DNA of 64,000 bases from Anaerolineae bacterium. GTDB lineage: Bacteria; Chloroflexota; Anaerolineae; Aggregatilineales; Aggregatilineaceae. Location: the NCBI GenBank assembly GCA_018432315.1, contig JAHDLB010000027.1, forward strand, positions 62,001 through 126,000, in the 5' to 3' direction. This document shows positions 17,184 through 23,945 of the stretch, piece by piece. Every line of letters begins with the position of its first letter. Position 1 is the stretch's first letter. Under the pieces are notes generated by a model. It did not search any database. It was not told where the DNA came from and saw only the letters and a program-made list of their open reading frames with translations. A program made the translations under genes and the position numbers.

Positions 17184-18512
17184 TCACCCTTTGAGGCCGG
17201 TGGTGGCGATGCCTTCGGTGAACTGCCGCTGCGCGAACAGGTACAGCACCAGCACCGGGACCAGCGTGATGACCGATCCGGCCATCAGCAGGTTGAGATC
17301 GGAGCCGGCCTCGGTGGTGAAGGCGTACAGCCCATACGAGATGGGCCGCCAGTTGTCCGAGAACGTGACCAGCAACGGCCATTCCAGCGCGTTCCACGTG
17401 CCGATGAATGTAAAGATGATCACGGTGACCAGGGCCGCGCGCGAGATGGGCACCACCACCTGGAACAGAAACCGCATGTGTCCCGCGCCGTCGATGCGGG
17501 CCGCGTCCCACAGCTCGTCGGGAATCTGCATGAAGAACTGGCGTAACAAGAAGATGCTGAACGTACTGGCGAGGAAGGGCACCACCAGCGCGGGCCAGCT
17601 ATCCATCCAGCGCCAGACGAGCGGGCCATCGACGGTGACCGCGTCGCCCAGGCCGAGAAAGTTCTCCAGGCCGAGCGCGTCCAGCCCTTTGTAAATCTGC
17701 TCGCCGATGTCCTCGCGCAGGTCGGTGATTCCCCAATCATCCTGCTTCTGTGGGAACTGCTGGGTGAAGAAGCGGTCGATGCTGGTGACGGTGTTGCGGT
17801 TGGGAATCAGGACCACCATCGTCGGGATGAAGATCGTCGCCAGGAACAGGCTGAACAGCAGGTTGCTCCCCGGAAACTCGATGCGGGCGAACGCATACGC
17901 CGCCAGGACCGAGGTCACCGTCTGGCCGACGATGGTCAGGAAGGCGATCATCACGCTGTTGAAGAAGTATTCCGAGAAGTTGGATTCGGCCCACGCCTCA
18001 AGATAATGCGCCGCGCCGCCGACGACCACGTAATGGCCGCGCGTCGACCATATCTGGTTGATGACCGGGATGTCGATGTTGACCTCAAGCTCGGCGTAGC
18101 CGATTTTCTGCGTGCGCAGATAGTCCGACAGGGAGAACCCACGCTGGCGCTTGCTGGCCTCGAGCTGGGTGTAGACGCGGGTCAGAAACGGCGGCGACTG
18201 GCCGGCATCGATGAAATCCTGCACAGGGCGATCCAGGTCTTTCTCGTTGATGCGCGTGACCTGGAGCACGCCCTGGGTGGGCAGCGCCCGCCCGCGAATG
18301 ATGTCGCCCGAGTGTTGCAGAGAAGTGCTCACCATCCAGAGGAACGGCATCACGAACAGGATAGCGCCCAATGTCAGCACCACGTACACGAGAATCCGGA
18401 ACGGCTTGATCGCGATGGGCCGCCGCCGGTAGGGTGCGGTGGCTACCGTCGGGCGCGCAGCGGTGTCGAGCGCCTTCGCCTGAGTGCCTGTGGTTGTGCC
18501 TGTGCTAGCCAT
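17184..18512 (-). CDS. MalG-type ABC transporter permease, enlarged loops
   Basis: This 442-aa inner-membrane permease belongs to the carbohydrate uptake (CUT1) type. The EAA loop that contacts the ATPase is [19 protein letters not shown]. Six main hydrophobic segments can be placed. The family norm is about 280 aa. The excess lies in two insertions: about residues 65-165 after the first helix (containing [13 protein letters not shown]) and about residues 225-285 before the EAA region ([13 protein letters not shown] onward). Both fall on the predicted outer side. It overlaps the partner permease gene by 8 nt. No ATPase or solute-binding protein gene is in this operon. Confidence 0.87.
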   Translation of the reverse strand: MASTGTTTGTQAKALDTAARPTVATAPYRRRPIAIKPFRILVYVVLTLGAILFVMPFLWMVSTSLQHSGDIIRGRALPTQGVLQVTRINEKDLDRPVQDFIDAGQSPPFLTRVYTQLEASKRQRGFSLSDYLRTQKIGYAELEVNIDIPVINQIWSTRGHYVVVGGAAHYLEAWAESNFSEYFFNSVMIAFLTIVGQTVTSVLAAYAFARIEFPGSNLLFSLFLATIFIPTMVVLIPNRNTVTSIDRFFTQQFPQKQDDWGITDLREDIGEQIYKGLDALGLENFLGLGDAVTVDGPLVWRWMDSWPALVVPFLASTFSIFLLRQFFMQIPDELWDAARIDGAGHMRFLFQVVVPISRAALVTVIIFTFIGTWNALEWPLLVTFSDNWRPISYGLYAFTTEAGSDLNLLMAGSVITLVPVLVLYLFAQRQFTEGIATTGLKG

Positions 18513-21006
18513 AGAAGACCTGCTCCCTTGCCAGACGGTTCTGTACCAGGGTCAGCACCAGGATGACCCCGAACAGGCTGAACGCCAGCGCCGCAGCATA
18601 GCCCGGATCGTTGGCGGAGTAAAGCTGGTTGAAGATGTGCACGCTCATCGTATCGATCTCTTTGCCGGTGGCTTGGCTGCGCAAGACGTAGATGTGCGAG
18701 AAGGCTTTGAACGTCCCGATGATGGACAGCATCGAGAGGAAAAACGTCGTGGGCGACAGCAGCGGCAGCGTGATGTTGCGGAAGCGCGACCACCGGCCCG
18801 CGCCGTCGACCTCGGCAGCCTCGTACAGCTCGGTGGGGATGGCGCCCAACCCGGCCAGGAAGACGACCGTGTTGTACCCGGCGAACACCCAGATGTTGTA
18901 AAGAATGACGGTGAACAATGCCAGGCTGGGGCCGGCCAACCCTTCCGGAATGTTGAGCGGATTGCCACCCAGCACGGACTGGTAAAAGATGCGCACGATC
19001 CCGTTCGGCTCTTTGAGCCACGTCCAGGCGTTGATGCCGAACAGGCCCAGCGTTTTGTTCGCCAGGCTGTTGGGATACGGGCTGAAGATGACCAGGAAGA
19101 CGGTCGAGGTTGCCACGCTGGGCGCGATGTACGGCATGAAGTAGATCACGCGGTAGATCGATTTGCCCCACGAGATTTCCGAGAACAGCAGGTACGCCAG
19201 GAATAACCCCAGCCCAAGCTGCACCGGGACCGTCCCGACGGAATACATAGCCGTGCGGGTGAGGGCGGCCAGCGTGTCGCTGCCTTCGCGCCCGGCCAGG
19301 CCGATGGTGCGTGGAATCTCGCTGATCAACAGCCAGCCGCCGACCATCAGCGCCGCGGCCAGCGTGATCGTCAGGCCGAATCCCAGGGGCGTTTCGCGCT
19401 TCTGCGCGCCCTGCCACACCAGGTAGGCCACGCCGATCAGGAACGAGCCGACGGCGACCATGAGCACCTGCGGCCAGTAGAGCAGCTCGGCCCGCAGAAT
19501 GTCCGTGCGCAGGTTGGTGCGCGGAGGGCTGCCGGTGGCGAACTCGTACGCGCGCTTGAACTGGTCTTCGGTGAGCGCCGCCATGCCCGACGCAGCCTGA
19601 TCGTACAGCTCGATCGCCCCGATCAGGTAGAAGAACACCAGGGCCACGGTCACGCCCATCGCCACGCGCCCGATATGCAGCCAGTTGTGGATGCGCGGAT
19701 GCTCGTCGTCATCGACTTGCCGCCGGACCCAGGTCATGGTGTAGATCGTCGCGATCCCGATGAAGACCGCCAGCGCCCCGTAGATCTGCTTGGATACCGG
19801 CTCGGTGTGCCCGTTGGCGCGGATCACATTCTGGCCCACGGTGAGCGCCGAGTAGATCGGCGTCTCGCGGACGGCTTGCGGGTCTTCGGTGCCGAGCGCG
19901 AGGGGCAGTTGCTCGCCCATCGGGATGCCGGTCAGCTCGCCCTCGGCGATGGTGCCGTCGGGCAGGACCACGCTGACCTTCTGGTTGTTGACCAGGGCGG
20001 TTTCGAGCGCGGTGATTTTGTCTACGGCCAGCTCGGAGAACGCGTCGGGCGCGAGGGGTGCTTCGATGGTTTCACCGCCGACCCGCACCTCGACGATGAC
20101 TTCCTCGTTCATCACCAGGCCGCGGATACGCGCGTTGTCGTCGACCAATGTCGCGGTGGCGTCGAGCACCCGCTGGTTGAAGATCAGCGCCGAGATCTCG
20201 CGCGCCTCAGAGACGTCTTCTTCTAGCTGCTCGATTGTGTACATGCCCAGCAGGATCGCCAGCAGCATGAGCGTGCCCATCATGATAGTGGCGCTGACCT
20301 GCGGCCCGGAGCGCATCCGCGCCAGCCGCAGCAGCAGCCGGTAGCCCGCCCAGGCCAGCACGCCCAGCAGGACGATCCAGCCGGGGGTGTGCAGCGCGCC
20401 ATCCGGCACGAGGTACGGCCCGGCGATCCACACGATGCCCAGGGCGATCACCCACAGCCAGGCTTGCCGGATGCCGGCCCAACTCCATTCGTCGGGCGGG
20501 CGCTGGAGCCGGTCGGCAGTATAGTAGCCACCGACGCTCAGCAGCAGCAGGACGACCGGGACCCAGGCATACGCTTCGGAGCCGGTCACGAAATTGAAGC
20601 CGAAAATGATCAGGCTGGCTCCAAAAAGAAAGCCGGGAACAACGAAGGGCCAGATGTTGTCGCCGGTTTGCTGGTGGCGGACGTACGCGCCGCGCCAGGA
20701 GCGATAGCTGCCGTAAATGAAGATCAGGCACAGCGCAAAGAGCAGAATGTACGTCAGGCTGCCGAACGACCGGACGTAATTGCCGAGGCCGACGTATTTG
20801 TTGGTCAGCGGCGAGCCGGATTTCAGGCTCTCGTAAAAGCCGGCGACGACCGGCCACAGTCCGAAAAGAAACGTCGCCACGGCGGCAGGCAGCACGAATA
20901 TATAACCGGTGAGCGCTTCCCGAATCTGGCGGCGGCGCTTGCCGGTTATGAGGTGCTCCTGTTCGGCGCGTTGTGCATTTTGTTCGCTGAGCGACATGGT
21001 TGCCAT
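18505..21006 (-). CDS. MalF-type ABC transporter permease, very large
   Basis: This 833-aa membrane protein is the partner of the MalG-type permease. The N-terminus has the standard opening helix ([20 protein letters not shown]) and KYVGLGNYV. The permease core resumes only near residue 590 ([18 protein letters not shown]), with the EAA loop [19 protein letters not shown] near 730. Between them lie roughly 450 extra residues with several transmembrane segments and a soluble block of about 150 residues ([10 protein letters not shown] to TEPVSKQ). ATG 21006 is favoured because AAGGG is 8 nt upstream; ATG 21012 is too close. MalF homologues with a periplasmic insertion are known, but this one is much larger. 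The substrate is unknown. Confidence 0.85.
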   Translation of the reverse strand: MATMSLSEQNAQRAEQEHLITGKRRRQIREALTGYIFVLPAAVATFLFGLWPVVAGFYESLKSGSPLTNKYVGLGNYVRSFGSLTYILLFALCLIFIYGSYRSWRGAYVRHQQTGDNIWPFVVPGFLFGASLIIFGFNFVTGSEAYAWVPVVLLLLSVGGYYTADRLQRPPDEWSWAGIRQAWLWVIALGIVWIAGPYLVPDGALHTPGWIVLLGVLAWAGYRLLLRLARMRSGPQVSATIMMGTLMLLAILLGMYTIEQLEEDVSEAREISALIFNQRVLDATATLVDDNARIRGLVMNEEVIVEVRVGGETIEAPLAPDAFSELAVDKITALETALVNNQKVSVVLPDGTIAEGELTGIPMGEQLPLALGTEDPQAVRETPIYSALTVGQNVIRANGHTEPVSKQIYGALAVFIGIATIYTMTWVRRQVDDDEHPRIHNWLHIGRVAMGVTVALVFFYLIGAIELYDQAASGMAALTEDQFKRAYEFATGSPPRTNLRTDILRAELLYWPQVLMVAVGSFLIGVAYLVWQGAQKRETPLGFGLTITLAAALMVGGWLLISEIPRTIGLAGREGSDTLAALTRTAMYSVGTVPVQLGLGLFLAYLLFSEISWGKSIYRVIYFMPYIAPSVATSTVFLVIFSPYPNSLANKTLGLFGINAWTWLKEPNGIVRIFYQSVLGGNPLNIPEGLAGPSLALFTVILYNIWVFAGYNTVVFLAGLGAIPTELYEAAEVDGAGRWSRFRNITLPLLSPTTFFLSMLSIIGTFKAFSHIYVLRSQATGKEIDTMSVHIFNQLYSANDPGYAAALAFSLFGVILVLTLVQNRLAREQVFYG

Positions 21007-21135
21007 CGCCATTACCCTTGATAATGCATCTGCATGAACCGGCGGCGAGCGATCATTCTACGGCGGACCATTTAAGCGGCGGATAAGTCCACGCTAAATG
21101 AATTTAAACCATCCCCCAGGGTCTTTCTTCTGCGA

Positions 21136-21165
21136 ATTGTACAAGATGTCGAGACCCGCCTGCAA
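21136..21165 (-). promoter_or_regulatory. Promoter of the large permease operon
   Basis: On the minus strand TTGCAG (21160-21165) and TACAAT (21136-21141) are spaced 18 bp, about 115 nt before the permease start. Confidence 0.5.
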
Positions 21166-21226
21166 ACCACGCCACCGGGCAGGCCGTCCCCGTCGCCTCG
21201 ATCGTACCGGCGTGGCGTCGCGCGGC

Positions 21227-22897
21227 TCATGACGTTTGGCCGCTTTTCGGCGATCGACTGTCAGGACTCGCCAGCATCGCCCCCTCGTACAGGTCGCGCC
21301 GCTGGTAGAGGATCATGCCGGTGCCGTAGAAGTCGGTCGGAATCACGCGCACGGCGTCGTACAGCTCCTCGAAGCGGGGGTTTTGCGCCAGCCCGTTGCG
21401 CACGAACATCTCCATGAACACGATATAGGACGGCAGGTAATCGAACACGATCGCGGGCGGGACGGCGTAGTTGCTGCCCTCGATCACCAGGTCCCGGTCG
21501 AGCGGGTAATAATGCGATACCTCCGGCGTGACGAGGCCCACCGTGTCCAGGATGCGGGCGCGGCTGTAATAGCCGATCGCGCCGATGTCGCCCGCCGCGA
21601 CGAGCGTGTCTTCGTCCACGCCGAAATTCTCGCGCAGCGTCCCGGCCATCTCGCGGTAATAGATCTCGATCTCGTGCCATGCCATGTCCGGTGCAGGGCG
21701 GTTGGGGCCGTGATCGGGGTGCAGCGTCCACGAGTTGAGCGAGATCGCGATCCAGGCCAGCCCGGCAGCCGCCATCGCGCCCTGGGCGACCTGTGGACGC
21801 TTGAGCGCTGCGGCCAGCGATTCCGCAACGCCCCAGAGGCCCAGGATGATCGCGACCAGGTAGGCGGGCAACGGCGGGGCGAGGTACCACCGGAAGATGA
21901 GCGGGTTCATGGCGCTGAACGCGGCCACGTACAGCCACGGAAATGCCAGAAACGGCAGCAGGCGCGGCTGGCGGCGCAGCGCGTAGACGGTTCCCATGAC
22001 CGCCAGCGCGGGGTAGAGCACGATCCCGACGACGATGCCGGGCGTGCCGAACGCTTCTTGTTCCAGGAACGGGGTGGCGATGTGCTGGAGCAGGCGGGTC
22101 AGGGCGCTCCAGTCTTCGACGATGTAGGCCACCTGCTTGGCGCTGAGCGAGCGCGACAGCAGCGTGCCGAAATAGGCCCAGCTAAACCCGTACCACGGCA
22201 GCAGGATCGCGCCGAACCACAGCCAGCTTCCCCAGGGCAGCCGCGCGATCCAGGGCGCAGCGGGTTGGCCCTCGCCCGGCGTGCGGCGCTCGCGCCAGCG
22301 GGTGACAAGCTGGTGCGCCAGCAGCGGTCCCACCCAGATCAGCGAATCGATGCGCGTGAGGATGCCCAGCGCGGCGAAGAGTCCGGTCCGGCGGTGGTGG
22401 CCGGACGTATAGGCGACGGTCGCGGCGACCATCCACAGAATGGCGACGCTGGTTTCCATGCCGCCGATGGCAAACGTCACGCTCATCGGCGCGATGGCCC
22501 ACACGGCGCCGGTCACGGCGGCGGGCAGGATGTGCCGCGTCAGGCGATACACCAGCAGGGCCAGCAGAGCAGCGGTGGCGGCGTCGGCGAGCGCGTTGGT
22601 GATCAGCGCGAACCAGGGATAGTCTTCGCCTCCCGTGGTCCCGGCGATCCCCGCCATCAACAGGGTATACAGCGGGGTGGTCGTGCCCAGCGTGCGCGAG
22701 CCGGCATTGTAGACGAAGCCGTGCCCCTCGACGATGTTGCGGCTGTAGCGGAAGGTGATGAACGCGTCGTCCACGGTGCGGGGCTGCGGCACGATGCGGG
22801 CGGCGAGCGCCATTACGACGATTACGGCCAGAACAGGCCACAGCGCGCGTGAATGCGGCGCCGGGGTGGGGGATGAGACGTCGGACGTGGCGGTCAC
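21227..22897 (-). CDS. GT-C family membrane glycosyltransferase
   Basis: This 556-aa polytopic membrane protein probably transfers sugars from a polyprenyl-phosphate donor at the outer face. The first external loop has the acidic motif DDAFITFRYSRNIVEGHG, typical of the arabinosyl/mannosyl-transferase-like GT-C group. About ten hydrophobic segments follow. The soluble C-terminal part contains AGDIGAIGYYSRARILDTVG, a block I associate with this group. The start is GTG at 22895-22897, with GAAGGAAAC upstream. It diverges from the leucine T-box promoter. The acceptor and donor are not deducible. Confidence 0.82.
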   Translation of the reverse strand: MTATSDVSSPTPAPHSRALWPVLAVIVVMALAARIVPQPRTVDDAFITFRYSRNIVEGHGFVYNAGSRTLGTTTPLYTLLMAGIAGTTGGEDYPWFALITNALADAATAALLALLVYRLTRHILPAAVTGAVWAIAPMSVTFAIGGMETSVAILWMVAATVAYTSGHHRRTGLFAALGILTRIDSLIWVGPLLAHQLVTRWRERRTPGEGQPAAPWIARLPWGSWLWFGAILLPWYGFSWAYFGTLLSRSLSAKQVAYIVEDWSALTRLLQHIATPFLEQEAFGTPGIVVGIVLYPALAVMGTVYALRRQPRLLPFLAFPWLYVAAFSAMNPLIFRWYLAPPLPAYLVAIILGLWGVAESLAAALKRPQVAQGAMAAAGLAWIAISLNSWTLHPDHGPNRPAPDMAWHEIEIYYREMAGTLRENFGVDEDTLVAAGDIGAIGYYSRARILDTVGLVTPEVSHYYPLDRDLVIEGSNYAVPPAIVFDYLPSYIVFMEMFVRNGLAQNPRFEELYDAVRVIPTDFYGTGMILYQRRDLYEGAMLASPDSRSPKSGQTS

Positions 22898-23006
22898 TTT
22901 CGTTTCCTTCGGAGCAGTGCGTCACCGGATGCGCATTAGACCCGATCTTACTTGCGGAGCGGCGGCCACGCAACCGGGGCAATCGCCCGGCACCTTCAAA
23001 AAAGCC

Positions 23007-23035
23007 TTGACAAGCACCCCTGGCACGGCTAGAAT
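23007..23035 (+). promoter_or_regulatory. Strong promoter of the tRNA-containing T-box leader
   Basis: A perfect TTGACA (23007-23012) and TAGAAT (23030-23035) are separated by 17 bp. The predicted start is near 23042, about 17 nt before stem I. Confidence 0.85.
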
Positions 23036-23242
23036 GTGGGCTACGTTGACATACTATCGGCTGTGAACGGAAGTAGTAGGTCATCACCGCAGTGAGCCGG
23101 GGCGAGTGGAAACCCGGCAGCGCGCCCACGGTGAGCGCCAGGACCGAACTCGTCCGGGAGCCGCGCGGCTGAAACGAGTAGGCCGCGCCGGGAGCGCCCG
23201 TTACGCGCGAAATGAGTGGGTGGCATGCCCACCGGCGAACAA

Positions 23243-23315
23243 GGGCCCGTAGCTCAGCTGGGAGAGCGCCACAATGGCATTGTGGAGGCCAAGGGTTCGA
23301 GCCCCTTCGGGTCCA
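23243..23315 (+). tRNA. tRNA-Ala (anticodon GGC)
   Basis: All four helices of the cloverleaf are complete. The acceptor GGGCCCG/CGGGTCC includes the G3-U70 wobble (23245 with 23312) that is the alanine identity element. The D arm is GCTC/GAGC with GG in the loop. The anticodon stem is CCACA/TGTGG with loop ATGGCAT (anticodon GGC at 23276-23278). The T arm is AAGGG/CCCTT with loop TTCGAGC. The discriminator is A at 23315 and CCA is not encoded. The 5' flank GAACAA (23237-23242) pairs perfectly with the 3' flank TTGTTC (23320-23325), extending the acceptor stem as one rod. It lies inside a T-box leader. Confidence 0.95.
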
Positions 23316-23361
23316 TCTCTTGTTCCGGATGACGCCACCAACCAGGGTGGTACCGCGGAGT

Positions 23362-23406
23362 CCTCTTCGTCCCTGATGAACCAGGGAATATGACGAAGGG
23401 GATTTT
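23362..23406 (+). terminator. T-box Rho-independent terminator
   Basis: CCTCTTCGTC (23362-23371) pairs with GACGAAGGGG (23392-23401), with an inner CCCTG/CAGGG pairing. ATTTTTCATTTTTC follows. The 5' arm is shared with the antiterminator. Confidence 0.92.
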
Positions 23407-23490
23407 TCATTTTTCTTTAAGGTCGCGAGAGCAGATTTAAGTTAAAGTCTGTGCAGGTGAGTTCGCTGAGACAGAGCAAAGGACGATCCG

Positions 23491-23628
23491 ATGAATCGCA
23501 GCCCACAACAGACCCTCTCCGACCGTTTGCGCCAACTCCTGGAAACGGTGCGCCAGGCGCTTAGCCCGCGCCGTCCCGCTCCCGTCCCGATTCCGCTGCG
23601 CGACGAGGTGATACGCCGTCGCCGCTAG
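23491..23628 (+). CDS. Small ORF between T-box and leuS (45 aa)
   Basis: This short frame begins MNRSPQQTLSDRLRQLLETV and ends in an Arg-rich tail (EVIRRRR). AAAGGA lies 7 nt before the ATG. The predicted product has one amphipathic helix, a Pro/Arg-rich linker and no membrane segment. Leu codons are spread through it (six in 45) rather than clustered, so it does not look like a classical leucine attenuator peptide. A GC-rich terminator lies about 100 nt downstream. It could be a small protein under the T-box or a fortuitous frame. No family is recognised. Confidence 0.4.
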   Translation: MNRSPQQTLSDRLRQLLETVRQALSPRRPAPVPIPLRDEVIRRRR

Positions 23629-23729
23629 CGGGTAGACTGACGGTTGATGGCGGGCGCGGCGCGTGTGAAACGAGCCTGCGGCTGAAGGCTGTGTCCGGCC
23701 CGCGTCGATCCGCGATCGGCCCACCGTCC

Positions 23730-23764
23730 CGGCCCAGCCGGAGGCGCCTGGGCCGATTTTGATT
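23730..23764 (+). terminator. Second terminator upstream of leuS
   Basis: CGGCCCAG (23730-23737) pairs with CTGGGCCG (23748-23755), followed by ATTTTGATT. It lies between the T-box terminator and leuS, so a T-box transcript must pass a second barrier to reach leuS. Confidence 0.65.
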
Positions 23765-23776
23765 GAGGAGGGACCG

Positions 23777-23869
23777 GTGAAACCAGCCGTGTCGATCATC
23801 GTGGAACGGACATCGCGCTGCCTTCTCGCGGTCCGCCCGAGGCGCGGAGAGGCAGACCTGACCGGATGA
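23777..23869 (+). pseudogene. Possible truncated Nudix N-terminus (30 codons)
   Basis: A GTG start with GAGGAGGG just upstream opens a 30-residue frame whose middle (AVSIIVERTSRCLLAVRPRR) resembles the first strands of Nudix hydrolases. The frame stops at TGA 23867-23869, before any Nudix box, and no frame downstream continues it. It may be a gene remnant, a tiny leader ORF or chance. The good ribosome-binding site is the main reason to note it. Confidence 0.25.
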
Positions 23870-23945
23870 CTTTGGGCGTCGCGCGCCGCGCGACCTTTGC
23901 GCTCGCTTGTCAACAGCTCACACATCATGGAGTGGAAAAACGGCA

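Larger units (their letters stand above)
23042..23406 (+). promoter_or_regulatory. Leucine-type T-box riboswitch with an embedded tRNA
   Basis: Stem I spans 23059-23162. GGCT/AGCC and CGGA/TCCG flank a K-turn-like bulge. The specifier loop has AGTA (23075-23078) opposite GAA (23146-23148), followed by CTC (23149-23151, Leu) and a purine. The distal part is AGTGAGCCGGG...GGAAACCCGGC. A stem II (CGCGGC/GCCGCG with AGTA) and a IIA/B-like CCCGTTA...ATGAGTGGG follow. The antiterminator is AGGG 23344-23347, bulge TGGT 23348-23351 (pairs with ACCA, as in tRNA-Leu), GCGGAG 23355-23360 with CTTCGT 23365-23370, and CCCT 23371-23374. It is mutually exclusive with the terminator at 23362-23401. A tRNA-Ala gene fills 23243-23315 in the linker. 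The downstream synthetase is leuS, in agreement with the CTC specifier. Confidence 0.88.

Noticed and set aside
23130-23152. Reading the T-box as alanine-specific because of the embedded tRNA-Ala (a GCC triplet occurs near 23137)
   Set aside because: The loop-E GAA is at 23146-23148 and the triplet that follows is CTC, placed between the two helices of the specifier loop. The GCC triplet lies in the upper stem region. The downstream synthetase is leuS.
23491-23628. The 45-aa ORF as a leucine attenuator peptide
   Set aside because: Its leucine codons are scattered rather than clustered, and the nearest terminator is about 100 nt away with no obvious competing hairpin.
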